DNA of 64,000 nucleotides from Ensifer sp. BR816. Lineage in GTDB: Bacteria > Pseudomonadota > Alphaproteobacteria > Rhizobiales > Rhizobiaceae. This document shows positions 52,620 to 61,950 of the stretch, piece by piece. Location of the stretch: assembly GCF_000378985.1 (NCBI RefSeq), contig NZ_KB905370.1, positions 124,001 through 188,000 of the forward strand, read 5' to 3'. A program made the translations under genes and the position numbers. The notes under the pieces were generated by a model, which worked only from the letters and a program-made list of their open reading frames with translations, ran no database searches and was not told the origin of the DNA. Position 1 is the stretch's first letter, and every line of letters starts with the position of its first letter.

Positions 52620-53618
52620 ATGACCACCGCCGTCCTCTTCGACAATGTTTCCCGCCATTTCGGTGCGGTGCGCGCCGTCGATCGCGTCAACCTCTCGATC
52701 GCCGAGGGCGAATTCTTCGCGATGCTCGGGCCGTCGGGCTCGGGCAAGACGACCTGCCTGAGGCTGATGGCCGGCTTCGAACAGCCGACCGCCGGCCATA
52801 TCGAGATCTTCGGCGAGACGGCCGAGGGCGTGCCGCCCTACCGCCGCAGCGTAAATACCGTTTTCCAGGATTATGCGCTCTTCCCGCATCTTTCCATTCT
52901 CGACAATGTCGCCTACGGGCTGATGGTCAAGGGCATCGGCCGCGAGGAAAGACGCAAAGCCGCTGAAGATGCGCTCGCCATGGTCAAGCTGCCCAGCTAC
53001 GGCGCGCGCCGGCCCGGCCAGCTTTCCGGTGGTCAGCGCCAGCGCGTGGCGCTCGCCCGCGCCCTCGTCAACAAGCCCAAGGTGCTGCTTCTCGACGAAC
53101 CGCTCGGCGCCCTCGATCTGAAGCTGCGCGAGCAGATGCAGGAGGAATTGAAGAGCCTGCAGAAGTCGCTCGGCATCACCTTCGTCTTCGTCACGCATGA
53201 CCAGGGCGAGGCATTGTCGATGGCCGATCGGATCGCCGTCTTCAACGAGGGCCGGATCCAGCAGCTTGGCAGGCCGGAAGATGTCTACAACCGCCCGACG
53301 ACTCGATTCGTCGCCGATTTCGTCGGCTCGTCGAACGTGCTCTCGGCCAAGCTCTGCCAAAGGCTCGGGCTGAAAACCGCCTCCGCAAGCCTGCGGCCGG
53401 AGTCGGTGGCGATCGCGCCGGCGGCGGACGGCGCCCTCAGCCTCTCCGGTGTCGTCGCCGGCCGCAGCTTTCTCGGCGCGACCAACCGCATTGTCGTCGA
53501 TGTCGACGGCAACCGCATTGCCGTCGCCAGCCCCGCCGCGCAGAGCGTGCCGGCGATGGGCACCCCGGTCACGATCAGTTTCGCCGCCCGCGACCTTCAC
53601 CCGATGGAGGATGCATGA
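52620..53618 (+). CDS. Polyamine-type ABC transporter ATP-binding protein (YdcT-like)
   Basis: 332 aa. Walker A GPSGSGKTT at residues 37-45, Q-loop VFQDYALFPHL, signature LSGGQRQRVALARAL, Walker B VLLLDEPLGALD and H-loop VFVTHDQGEAL. The C-terminal TOBE region (about 240-330) follows RPESVAIAPAADG. Its last codons overlap the start of the first permease (ATGA). Confidence 0.94.
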   Translation: MTTAVLFDNVSRHFGAVRAVDRVNLSIAEGEFFAMLGPSGSGKTTCLRLMAGFEQPTAGHIEIFGETAEGVPPYRRSVNTVFQDYALFPHLSILDNVAYGLMVKGIGREERRKAAEDALAMVKLPSYGARRPGQLSGGQRQRVALARALVNKPKVLLLDEPLGALDLKLREQMQEELKSLQKSLGITFVFVTHDQGEALSMADRIAVFNEGRIQQLGRPEDVYNRPTTRFVADFVGSSNVLSAKLCQRLGLKTASASLRPESVAIAPAADGALSLSGVVAGRSFLGATNRIVVDVDGNRIAVASPAAQSVPAMGTPVTISFAARDLHPMEDA

Positions 53619-54565
53619 CCGTCGTTGCCGAAAGTTTCGTCCTTCCCGAGCGCCGCGGCACGGCCGGCCGTCTTTCGGATTTCTTCTGGCGGCACCCGCA
53701 TGTGCTTCTGACGGTGCTGCTCGGCCCGCCGCTCCTGTGGCTCGGCATCGTCTATCTCGGCTCGCTCTTCGCGCTGCTCCTTCAAAGCTTCTTCTCGATC
53801 GACGAGTTTTCCGGCCTCATCAATTACGAGTTCACGCTTGCGACCTACCGGCAGCTCTTCAGCGAAGCCAATCTCGACATCATCCTGCGCACCGTTTCGA
53901 TGGCAGCGCTGGTAACGCTCGTCTCGGCCCTCGTCGCCTTCCCGATCGCCTATTACGCGGCCCGCTACGCGCGCGGCAAATGGAAGGCGCTGTTCTATCT
54001 GGCGGTCATGCTGCCGCTCTGGTCGAGCTATCTCGTCAAGGTCTACGCCTGGAAGCTGATCCTTGCGAAGGAGGGGATCCTCACCTGGTTTTTCGAGAAG
54101 CTGAACGTCCTCTGGCTGCTCGATGCCTGGCTGGCGCTGCCGGTCGTCGGCGGCAATTCGCTGTCGGTCAGCTACACGGGCACCTTCATCGTCTTCGTCT
54201 ATGTCTGGATGCCCTTCATGATCCTGCCGATCCAGGCGGCGCTGGAGCGCGTGCCGGCCAATCTCGTCGAAGCCTCGTCCGACCTCGGCGGTACGCCGGC
54301 GCAGACTTTCCGCCACGTGCTCTTTCCGCTGGCGCTGCCCGGCATTGTTGCCGGCTCGATCTTCACCTTCTCGCTGACGCTCGGCGACTACATCATCCCG
54401 CAGATCGTCGGCTCGTCGCGGCTTTTCATCGGCCAGGCCGTGTACGCTCAGCAGGGCACGGCCGGCAACATCCCACTCGCCGCCGCCTTCACCGTCGTGC
54501 CGATCGTCATCATGGGCGCCTATCTCTGGATGGCCAAGCGCATGGGGGCCTTCGATGCGCTCTGA
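53615..54565 (+). CDS. ABC transporter permease (YdcU-like)
   Basis: 316 aa with a roughly 35-residue cytoplasmic leader, then about six membrane helices. The first is [20 protein letters not shown]. The EAA motif reads [27 protein letters not shown]. Slightly longer than typical PotB because of a periplasmic loop near residues 160-190 ([17 protein letters not shown]). Coupled to the ATPase (ATGA) and overlapping the next permease by 11 bases. Confidence 0.92.
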   Translation: MTVVAESFVLPERRGTAGRLSDFFWRHPHVLLTVLLGPPLLWLGIVYLGSLFALLLQSFFSIDEFSGLINYEFTLATYRQLFSEANLDIILRTVSMAALVTLVSALVAFPIAYYAARYARGKWKALFYLAVMLPLWSSYLVKVYAWKLILAKEGILTWFFEKLNVLWLLDAWLALPVVGGNSLSVSYTGTFIVFVYVWMPFMILPIQAALERVPANLVEASSDLGGTPAQTFRHVLFPLALPGIVAGSIFTFSLTLGDYIIPQIVGSSRLFIGQAVYAQQGTAGNIPLAAAFTVVPIVIMGAYLWMAKRMGAFDAL

Positions 54566-55370
54566 GAAGATCAACCGCGTGCCCCTTGGCCTGAAGATCG
54601 CCGCGGCTGCCGGCCTCGCCTTCATGCATCTGCCGATCCTGCTGATCTTCCTCTATGCCTTCACGACGGAAGAAAAGACCTATCAGTTCCCGCCGCCGGG
54701 GCTGACGACGCAATGGTTCGCCGTCGCCTGGAACCGGCCGGATGTCTGGGCGGCGCTCACCCTCTCCGTCAAGGTCGCGGCGATCGCCACCGCCGCGGCA
54801 CTCGTGCTCGGCACGCTCTGCGCCGCGGCGGTCAGCCAGACCCGCTTCTTCGGCCGCGAGACCGTGTCGCTGCTCATCATCCTGCCGATCGCGCTGCCCG
54901 GCATCATCACCGGCATCGCGCTGCGCTCGGCCTTCTCGATTGCAGACATCCCGTTCTCGTTCTGGACGATCGTGCTTGGCCACGCCACCTTCTGCATCGT
55001 CGTCGTCTACAACAACGCGGTCGCCCGCTTTCGGCGGATTTCCGGTTCGCTGGTTGAGGCCTCGATGGATCTCGGCGCCGATGGCTTCCAGACCTTCCGC
55101 TACGTAATCCTGCCGAATATCGGTACGGCGCTCCTTGCCGGCGGCATGTTGGCCTTCGCGCTCTCCTTCGACGAGGTGATCGTCACGACCTTCACCGCCG
55201 GCCAGCAGTCGACCCTGCCGATCTGGATGCTCGAAGAGCTGATCCGCCCGCGCCAGCGACCGGTGACCAACGTCGTCGCGATGATCGTCGTCATCGTCAC
55301 CTTCCTGCCAATCCTCGGCGCCTACTACCTCACCCGCGACGGCGACCAGATCGCCGGTGCCGGCAAATAA
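54555..55370 (+). CDS. ABC transporter permease (YdcV-like)
   Basis: 271 aa. Six predicted helices, the first near 8-35 ([20 protein letters not shown]). EAA motif [22 protein letters not shown], and [16 protein letters not shown] typical of PotC/YdcV. Overlaps the previous gene by 11 bases and ends 25 bases before the aldehyde dehydrogenase start. Confidence 0.92.
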   Translation: MRSEKINRVPLGLKIAAAAGLAFMHLPILLIFLYAFTTEEKTYQFPPPGLTTQWFAVAWNRPDVWAALTLSVKVAAIATAAALVLGTLCAAAVSQTRFFGRETVSLLIILPIALPGIITGIALRSAFSIADIPFSFWTIVLGHATFCIVVVYNNAVARFRRISGSLVEASMDLGADGFQTFRYVILPNIGTALLAGGMLAFALSFDEVIVTTFTAGQQSTLPIWMLEELIRPRQRPVTNVVAMIVVIVTFLPILGAYYLTRDGDQIAGAGK

Positions 55371-55395
55371 TATCGAACATAAAGGGAGAACAGAC

Positions 55396-56823
55396 ATGGA
55401 CACCCAACTCCTGATCGGATCGCGTTTCGAAGCCGGGACCGAGGCCGAGGAGCACATCCTGAACCCGCGGACGGGCGCCAGGATCATCGACCTCGCCGAA
55501 GCCTCCCATTCACAGATCGACGCCGCCGTCGATGCCGCCGAGCGCGCCTTCGTTACCTGGTCGCGGACGACGCCTGCAGAACGCTCGAATCACCTCCTGA
55601 AGATCGCCGACGCAATCGAGAAACGCGCAGACGACTTCGCCGCACTGGAAGCCTTGAACTGCGGCAAGCCGATCAACGCGGTGAAGAACGACGAACTGCC
55701 GGCGATCATCGACTGCTGGCGTTTCTTTGCCGGCGCAGTGCGCAATCTGCATGGGCCGGCGGCCGGCGAATATCTGCCCGGTCACACGTCGATGATCCGC
55801 CGCGACCCGATCGGCATCGTCGGCTCGATCGCCCCCTGGAACTACCCGCTGATGATGATGGCCTGGAAGCTGGCACCGGCGATCGCCGGCGGCAACACCG
55901 TCGTCTTCAAGCCATCGGAGCAGACGCCGCTGACCGCGCTGAAGCTGGCGCGATTGCTGGCCGGCATTCTCCCCGAGGGCGTCGTCAATGTCATCGCCGG
56001 CCGCGGCGAGACGGTCGGCAACGCCCTGATCAACCATCCGAAGGTCTCGATGGTGTCGATCACCGGCGATATCGCCACCGGCAAGAAGGTGCTTGCCGCC
56101 GCCGCCAAGACGGTGAAGCGCACCCATCTCGAACTCGGCGGCAAGGCGCCGGTCATCATCTATGACGACGCCGATCTGGAAGCGGTCGTCAACGGCATCC
56201 GCACCTTCGGCTACTACAATGCCGGCCAGGACTGCACCGCCGCTTGCCGCATCTATGCGGAAGCCGGCATCTACGAGAAGTTCGTCGCCGACCTCACCTC
56301 CGCCGTGTCGACGATCCGCTACAACCTCGCCGACGATACCGAGAACGAAATCGGGCCGCTGATCTCCGAGCGCCAGCGCGATCGTGTCGCGAGCTTCGTC
56401 GAGCGGGCAGCGGACCAGAAGCATATCGAGATCACCACCGGCGGCCACACGGGCAGCGACGACGGCTTCTTCTTCCAGCCGACCGTCGTTGCCGGCGCGA
56501 CGCAGGAGGACGAAATCGTCCGTCGCGAGGTTTTTGGTCCGGTCGTCTCGGTTACGCGCTTCTCGGATAAGGACGATCCGGTCGCCTGGGCAAACGACAG
56601 CGACTATGGTCTCGCTTCCTCCGTCTGGACCAAGGATATCGGCAAAGCCATGAGAGCTGCCTCCCGGCTGCAATACGGCTGCACCTGGATCAACACGCAC
56701 TTCATGCTGGCGAACGAAATGCCGCATGGCGGCGTCAAGCAGTCGGGCTATGGCAAGGACATGTCCGCCTATGCACTGGAGGATTACACCGCGGTTCGCC
56801 ACATCATGATCAACCACGGCTGA
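55396..56823 (+). CDS. patD: Gamma-aminobutyraldehyde dehydrogenase (PatD/YdcW-like)
   Basis: 475 aa, the same size as E. coli PatD. NAD-binding region [21 protein letters not shown], catalytic Glu in [11 protein letters not shown], Cys280 in [23 protein letters not shown] and the C-terminal [20 protein letters not shown]. It oxidises 4-aminobutanal from putrescine transamination or oxidation to GABA; a betaine-aldehyde substrate is the main alternative. The ATG at 55396 follows AGGGAGAACAGAC. Last gene of the ydcSTUV-like operon. Confidence 0.87.
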   Translation: MDTQLLIGSRFEAGTEAEEHILNPRTGARIIDLAEASHSQIDAAVDAAERAFVTWSRTTPAERSNHLLKIADAIEKRADDFAALEALNCGKPINAVKNDELPAIIDCWRFFAGAVRNLHGPAAGEYLPGHTSMIRRDPIGIVGSIAPWNYPLMMMAWKLAPAIAGGNTVVFKPSEQTPLTALKLARLLAGILPEGVVNVIAGRGETVGNALINHPKVSMVSITGDIATGKKVLAAAAKTVKRTHLELGGKAPVIIYDDADLEAVVNGIRTFGYYNAGQDCTAACRIYAEAGIYEKFVADLTSAVSTIRYNLADDTENEIGPLISERQRDRVASFVERAADQKHIEITTGGHTGSDDGFFFQPTVVAGATQEDEIVRREVFGPVVSVTRFSDKDDPVAWANDSDYGLASSVWTKDIGKAMRAASRLQYGCTWINTHFMLANEMPHGGVKQSGYGKDMSAYALEDYTAVRHIMINHG

Positions 56824-56915
56824 AGCCGCGTTCTCTGCCCCTGGGACGACGCCGCGATCCCCTCACTCCCGGTTGCCTGTTCGCCGGGATGCTCCATGAC
56901 GGAATTCGCTTGCCC

Positions 56916-56955
56916 GCCCGCCGACCGCTTCCGGCCGGCGGGCATTTTTTATTTT
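56916..56955 (+). terminator. Rho-independent terminator after patD
   Basis: GCCCGCCGACC / GGCCGGCGGGC stem with one mismatch and a GCTT loop, followed by ATTTTTTATTTT. It lies about 90 bp past the patD stop. Within the 306-bp gap to fhuA2 this and the iron boxes are the only features that I see. Confidence 0.88.
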
Positions 56956-57031
56956 GCTTCAACAGCTTGGCAGCCCGACAGCGACGCAAGACGAAGCTTG
57001 CTGTTGCACAATTCCCACAAAAATTAAAACA

Positions 57032-57046
57032 TGACTCATCGAGTCA
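57032..57046. promoter_or_regulatory. Iron-responsive operator box 1 (TGA-N9-TCA)
   Basis: TGACTCATCGAGTCA, an interrupted palindrome with arms TGACTC / GAGTCA. It matches the IRO consensus recognised by the Fe-S regulator RirA in rhizobia, which represses iron-uptake genes under iron sufficiency. It lies just upstream of a GATAAT -10-like hexamer (57067-57072), near where the -35 region would fall. Confidence 0.82.
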
Positions 57047-57074
57047 TAATTTTCGATTGCGCACGCGATAATCA

Positions 57075-57089
57075 TGAGTGAATAACTCA
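57075..57089. promoter_or_regulatory. Iron-responsive operator box 2 (TGA-N9-TCA)
   Basis: TGAGTGAATAACTCA, with flanking ATGAGT / ACTCAT dyad symmetry. It begins three bases after the -10-like GATAAT and so would cover the transcription start. Two boxes spanning one promoter suggest tight repression of the fhuA2-fhuF-fhuP operon. Confidence 0.8.
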
Positions 57090-57129
57090 TCTTATTAATT
57101 GTCGCCTACCGATCAGAAAGTTGCATCGC

Positions 57130-59319
57130 ATGCCCAGCCAACCCATCCGCCTTCTGCCGCTGATCCGCGCGGCCCTGGCCGGCACCTCCGCCCTTGCCCT
57201 CGTCGCCACCGCGCAGGCACAAGACGCTGAGCAGGGGACCGCCGGCGACGGAGACTCGACAGCCCTCGAAACGCTCGTCGTGAACGGCGGCAGCGGCGGT
57301 GTCATCACGGCGGAAGGCTATGTCGGCATCAGCAGCGCAACGGGCGCCAAGGTCGATACACCCTTCCTGCAAACACCGCAGTCGGTTTCCACCGTTACCG
57401 AACAACAGTTAAAGGACCGCAACCCGCAGACATTACTCGACGTCCTGGCCTACACCCCAGGTTCGCGCGTAAATGCCTTCGGCTTCGATCCGCGTTTCGA
57501 CAGTTTTTCCGTACGCGGCTTCGATGTGACATATACTGGAGTCTTCCGTGACAACCTGCGCCAGCCCGGCGCCAGTTCCTCGATTTTCAAGACCGAACCC
57601 TATGGTCTGGAAGGCGTGTCCATTCTGCGCGGCCCCTCGTCTGCGCTCTACGGTGCCTCGGGCGCTGGCGGCCTCTTCAATCTGATTACAAAGCGGCCGA
57701 CCGAAGTGCCGTTGCACGAGCTGCAAGTGCAATACGGTAACGATAACCGATACCAGGGACAGGTCGATTTCTCCGGCCCGGTCAACGAAACAGACCCGGT
57801 CTACTACCGCCTGACCGGCCTGCTGCGAGACTCCGACACCGAACAGGTCAGCGTCCCGGACGACCGCGCCTATATTGCGCCGGCATTCACCTGGAAGCCG
57901 GATGAAGACACGCGCCTGACCGTTCTCGGCGAATACTCGCGCACAAAAACCGGGGGCACGGCCGCCTATTACAACGACCCGGTAACCGGTGACGTCACGG
58001 ACATCTTCGCTGGCAATCCCGCCTTCAACGATTCGGTGCAGAAGCAGGCACGCCTCGGCTACGAATTCGAACATCGGCTCAACGAGACATTCACCTTCCG
58101 CCAGAACGCGCGCGTCTCGACGCTGAATACGGACACGGACTGGGCCTTCGCCTATGCCCCGAACGCCGCCGATCCGACGCTGCTTGACAGCAGCGCCGGC
58201 ACCTTCGACGAACGGCTGACGGCCTTTGTCATCGACAACCAATTGGTAGCCGAGTTCGATACCGGCGCGCTCGACCATACCCTGCTGGCTGGCATCGACT
58301 ATACCAAATTGCGTTTCCGCTCCCTCTCCGGTACAGGCGTTTCCCCGCCGCTCGACACCGCCAACCCGACGCAAGGTCGCCCGGTTGCGTCGATCGACTT
58401 CAGCAGCCGCGTCGACCAGGATCAATGGCAGCTCGGCACCTACCTACAGGACCAGATCCGCCACGATGCCTGGACGCTAACCGGCGGCGCACGTTATGAC
58501 TGGGTTTCGACCGATACCGACACGACCGATCTTGCCAGCGACGCGGTAAGCACCGTGTCGCAAAACGACAAGGAATTTTCCGGCCGCATCGGCTTGACCT
58601 ACGAAACCGATTTCGGCCTGGCACCCTATATCAGCTACTCTACAGCATTCTCGCCCAATGCCGGAATCAACAGAGAAACGAACCAACCGTTCAAGCCGAC
58701 GGAAAGCGAACAGCAGGAACTCGGCGTCAAATATCTCTTGCCGAACAGCAACACGCTGATCACCGCCGCTCTCTTTAACATCGACCAAACCAACAGCCTC
58801 TATTACGAGGTTGTGGACTTACCTACTGGGCCTGAAAACATTCAGGTGCAGCGCGGCAAGGTGCGCTCCCGCGGCTTCGAGTTCGAGGCGAATACGAGCC
58901 TCGACAACGGCCTGTCGCTGGTGGCCTCCTATACCTATACCGACGCAAAAATCCTCGAAGGCCCTGCGGACACGATCGGCAACTACGTCTCATCCGTGCC
59001 GCGCCACATGGCTTCTGCCTGGGCGTACTATATCCTGCCAGAGGATGGGCCGGGATATGGTCTCGGCTTTGGAGCAGGTGCACGCTTCCTCGGGTCCAGC
59101 TATGGCAACGATCAAAACACGACGCGCAATTCGTCCCGCGTCCTGTTCGACGCCGCGGCTCACTACGACTTTGCAGCTCTCGACAAGAAATATGAAAGTT
59201 TGCGTCTGCAGGTGAATGCCACCAATCTCTTCGACCGTCGCGAAGCGGTTTGCTCGGCAGGTTTCTGCTACCGCGACCAGGGCCGCACGGTGATCGGCTC
59301 ACTGCGTTACAACTGGTAG
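57130..59319 (+). CDS. fhuA2: TonB-dependent hydroxamate-siderophore receptor
   Basis: 729-aa outer-membrane receptor. Signal peptide (LIRAALAGTSALALVATAQAQ), TonB box-like ETLVV near residue 45, plug domain (about 70-180: TPQSVSTVTEQQLKDRNPQTLLDVLAYTPG, SVRGFD, ILRGPSSALYGASGAGGLFNLITKRP) and a 22-strand barrel ending TVIGSLRYNW. It imports ferric hydroxamates such as ferrichrome or ferrioxamine. The ATG at 57130 is preferred to the TTG at 57121. In S. meliloti this order with fhuF and fhuP is known. Confidence 0.88.
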   Translation: MPSQPIRLLPLIRAALAGTSALALVATAQAQDAEQGTAGDGDSTALETLVVNGGSGGVITAEGYVGISSATGAKVDTPFLQTPQSVSTVTEQQLKDRNPQTLLDVLAYTPGSRVNAFGFDPRFDSFSVRGFDVTYTGVFRDNLRQPGASSSIFKTEPYGLEGVSILRGPSSALYGASGAGGLFNLITKRPTEVPLHELQVQYGNDNRYQGQVDFSGPVNETDPVYYRLTGLLRDSDTEQVSVPDDRAYIAPAFTWKPDEDTRLTVLGEYSRTKTGGTAAYYNDPVTGDVTDIFAGNPAFNDSVQKQARLGYEFEHRLNETFTFRQNARVSTLNTDTDWAFAYAPNAADPTLLDSSAGTFDERLTAFVIDNQLVAEFDTGALDHTLLAGIDYTKLRFRSLSGTGVSPPLDTANPTQGRPVASIDFSSRVDQDQWQLGTYLQDQIRHDAWTLTGGARYDWVSTDTDTTDLASDAVSTVSQNDKEFSGRIGLTYETDFGLAPYISYSTAFSPNAGINRETNQPFKPTESEQQELGVKYLLPNSNTLITAALFNIDQTNSLYYEVVDLPTGPENIQVQRGKVRSRGFEFEANTSLDNGLSLVASYTYTDAKILEGPADTIGNYVSSVPRHMASAWAYYILPEDGPGYGLGFGAGARFLGSSYGNDQNTTRNSSRVLFDAAAHYDFAALDKKYESLRLQVNATNLFDRREAVCSAGFCYRDQGRTVIGSLRYNW

Positions 59320-59322
59320 CCG

Positions 59323-60078
59323 ATGGCGATGGGCGGACATGAAAGCGTAATCCATACCGAGGGGCCGAAAGGCATCTCGGCCGCCTTTGCCGGTCCGCAT
59401 GCCTGGTGCAACGAGAAGATGATGCTGTCGGCCGATCTGGCCGATGGCATCCCACTGACGGAGTTCTTCGCTTCCGGCGCTTTCGACCGGACGCTTTCGA
59501 TCTATGCGGCAACATTCGGCGGCAGCGATCGGCGCGCCGTCGCTTCCATGTGGTCACTCTTCTATTTTTCGTGCCTCACCATTCCTTATGTCGTCGCCTG
59601 GACTTTGGAGCGTCAGATACTGCCCATTCGCTTCGACGAGATGACGGTCGCGCTTTCGGCCGACGGTCTTCCTCGCGCCTTCGGCGTCGCCACTGTCGGC
59701 GACTGGCGCGGCGAGCGCGAACAGGAGATTTTCTCGATTCTCTCGCCTTTGATGGATGAACACCTCGCAACGGTTGTCCAGCATCTCAAGGCGATCGGCG
59801 GCATTGCGCCGAAGCTCGCCTGGAACAACGCCGCGGTCTACATCGACTACGCGCTGCGTTCCGCCGGAACCGAACCCCTGAACGATCAGGCCGATGCGAT
59901 GACCAGCTTGCGCTTGATGCCGAACGGCACGCCCAACCCCTTCTTCGACTGCCTGCGCCACGAGGACGAGGATGGCGCTCGCGTCTGCCGGCGCAAGATC
60001 TGCTGCCTGCGCTACCTTCTTCCGGGGATCCAGAGCTGCGGCAGCCTCTGCGCCCTTCCGAGCCAAAGGAATCAATAG
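59323..60078 (+). CDS. fhuF: Siderophore-iron reductase FhuF
   Basis: 251-aa cytoplasmic 2Fe-2S protein that reduces iron in imported ferric hydroxamates. The body matches FhuF (YFSCLTIPYVVAWTLE, RLMPNGTPNPFFDCLR). The C-terminal cluster motif is CC-x10-C-x3-C (CCLRYLLPGIQSCGSLC), where E. coli FhuF has C-C-x10-C-x2-C. The codons are clear, so this spacing difference is real. Begins four bases after the receptor stop. Confidence 0.88.
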   Translation: MAMGGHESVIHTEGPKGISAAFAGPHAWCNEKMMLSADLADGIPLTEFFASGAFDRTLSIYAATFGGSDRRAVASMWSLFYFSCLTIPYVVAWTLERQILPIRFDEMTVALSADGLPRAFGVATVGDWRGEREQEIFSILSPLMDEHLATVVQHLKAIGGIAPKLAWNNAAVYIDYALRSAGTEPLNDQADAMTSLRLMPNGTPNPFFDCLRHEDEDGARVCRRKICCLRYLLPGIQSCGSLCALPSQRNQ

Positions 60079-60079
60079 C

Positions 60080-61213
60080 TTGTCGCTCGTTCGCCACGTC
60101 CCGCCGGCCGTCGTCAAGACCGTCGCAGTGCTGTTGATCGTACTCGTCGCGTTTGCTGCCCGGGCAGAAACGCATTGGCCGATGACGATCACCGATTCGG
60201 CAGGACGCGAGGTCACGATAGCGTCGCGCCCGCAGGCGGTTCTGCTTGGTACCGGCTTCAACCTCATCGCGCTGTCGCTTATCCACCCGGATCCGGTGAG
60301 CCGGCTGGCCGGCTGGTCCGGCGACATGAAAGGCGACAATCCGGAAATTTACGAAAGCTTCCGACGCAAATTCCCGAGACTTGCCGAGGTGCCGCTGATC
60401 GACGACGGCAGCGGACCCGGTCTTTCCTTCGAAACGATCCTCACGCTCAAAGCCGACCTGGCGCTGCTGGCCAATTGGCAGGCGGACACGGAGGCTGGTC
60501 AACGCGCCATCGATTATCTCTCCGGGATCGGCGTGCCGGTGGTGGTCTTGAACTTCAACGACGATGTCCTGAAGCGCACGCCCGACACCATGCGTCTGCT
60601 TGGCAAGATCTTTGAGCGCGAGGAAAAGGCCGAGGCATTCGCCCGTTTCTACGAGGAACGTCTTGCCCGCATCCGTGACCGGGCTGCAAAGCGCCCGGAG
60701 CCCGGGCCAACCGTTCTGATGGAGGCTTTTCCCGGTCCCGACCGCTGCTGTTGGGCCTATGGCGTCGGCGGTCTCGGTGAGTTCATCAGCCTTACCGGCA
60801 GCCGCAACATCGCCGAAGGCAAGTTGCCGCGGCCGGGCGGCATGATGAACGCAGAGGCCGTCATGGCCGAGAATCCCGACGTCTATATCGCCACTTCGTC
60901 GCCGGGCGGCATATATAGCGGCCTCTCGATCGGCCCCGGCGTCAGCGTCGAGGAGGCGGAGCGGACCTTGAGAGAGGTGGTCGACACACCGGTGATGGCG
61001 AGCATCGCGGCAGTCCGCAACGGCCGCGTCCATGGACTCTGGAACTTCTTCAATGCCATCCCGCTGAACATCGTCGCCGCGGAAGCCTTTGCCGTGTGGC
61101 TGAGGCCGGACCTCTTTGCCGATGTCGATCCGGCCAGGACCCTGGCCGAGATCAATGAACACTTTGCGGCCGTTCCCTTCGAAGGCGCCTACTGGATCAG
61201 CCTGAAGAATTGA
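60080..61213 (+). CDS. fhuP: Periplasmic ferric-hydroxamate-binding protein
   Basis: 377 aa. Signal peptide (TVAVLLIVLVAFAARAE), then a BtuF/FhuD-type fold: MTITDSAGREVTIASRPQAV, DLALLANWQ, VPVVVLNFNDD and a C-terminal IPLNIVAAEAFAVWL. It hands siderophore to an inner-membrane permease encoded elsewhere; HmuUV serves this role in S. meliloti. I start at TTG 60080, behind AAGGA and one base after the fhuF stop, because the longer ORF (from 59972) overlaps fhuF. Confidence 0.84.
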   Translation: MSLVRHVPPAVVKTVAVLLIVLVAFAARAETHWPMTITDSAGREVTIASRPQAVLLGTGFNLIALSLIHPDPVSRLAGWSGDMKGDNPEIYESFRRKFPRLAEVPLIDDGSGPGLSFETILTLKADLALLANWQADTEAGQRAIDYLSGIGVPVVVLNFNDDVLKRTPDTMRLLGKIFEREEKAEAFARFYEERLARIRDRAAKRPEPGPTVLMEAFPGPDRCCWAYGVGGLGEFISLTGSRNIAEGKLPRPGGMMNAEAVMAENPDVYIATSSPGGIYSGLSIGPGVSVEEAERTLREVVDTPVMASIAAVRNGRVHGLWNFFNAIPLNIVAAEAFAVWLRPDLFADVDPARTLAEINEHFAAVPFEGAYWISLKN

Positions 61214-61401
61214 AATTTCGCGACGGGCGAAGGCAGCCGCGTCGTGTCGATTTCCGCTCGCTCGGGACGAGCAATTGCCAGCTTCGCTCGAACCCTATGC
61301 AAATCGGATTCGATTTAGCGGAAAAAACATGCAGTAATTCAAAGCGCTACAGCGACCCCTTGCGCGTTCTGGTGGACGGCGCCCGCTGTAGGAGGGCGTT
61401 T

Positions 61402-61920
61402 ATGCTGTGGGTGATTGCGTTATTCCTGGGCTTGGCAATCGTGTATCTCGCGGCCCGCTATGGCCGCTTTCGTAGCTGGGTAGAGCCGGTCCTTTCCGTT
61501 GCGGTCGCCGTAGGGCTTGCCGCCGCCTTTCTGATCTGGCTGAGCGAAAGCACACCCGAACCGCCTGCACCCGCACCCTCCCCGCCCCCAGCCGGGCTCG
61601 CTCCTTCAGAGATCGTTCTCGATAACCTCGCCTTCGAGCGCAACCAGTCGGAACGCAGTTATCGACTGCGCGGAACGGCCAGAAACACCTCGGCAATCAC
61701 GCTCGAATATTTCCGCCTCACCGTCACGCTCCAGGATTGCCCGGCGGGCGCCTGCAGGCGGATCGGCGACGACACGGCGCTGGTGCTGGTGCGGGTCCCG
61801 GGCGGCGAGACACGTCCCTTCGAAACGTTCCTCACCTTTCCCTACCGAGCGGATGAGGCACCGACCGCGCCGAAGTGGAGCTATACGGTCAGCGAGGTCA
61901 AGGGCGCCACGCGGCAGTGA
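61402..61920 (+). CDS. Small membrane-anchored hypothetical protein
   Basis: 172 aa with two predicted membrane segments: MLWVIALFLGLAIVYLAARY and VLSVAVAVGLAAAFLIWL. A Pro-rich linker (EPPAPAPSPPP) and a soluble beta-rich domain (about 75-170: IVLDNLAFERNQSERSYRLRG) follow, resembling the FxLYD/DUF type. AGGAGG sits six bases before the ATG. It is not part of the fhu transcript by any visible motif. The gene end converges with mttB across 30 bp holding a short AGGGA/TCCCT dyad. Function unknown. Confidence 0.75.
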   Translation: MLWVIALFLGLAIVYLAARYGRFRSWVEPVLSVAVAVGLAAAFLIWLSESTPEPPAPAPSPPPAGLAPSEIVLDNLAFERNQSERSYRLRGTARNTSAITLEYFRLTVTLQDCPAGACRRIGDDTALVLVRVPGGETRPFETFLTFPYRADEAPTAPKWSYTVSEVKGATRQ

Positions 61921-61950
61921 AGGGACTTCACTCCCTCAGAACGGCCACCC

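Noticed and set aside
59972-60079. 36-residue N-terminal extension of fhuP
   Set aside because: Overlaps the end of fhuF in another frame and precedes the signal peptide; TTG 60080 has the ribosome-binding site.
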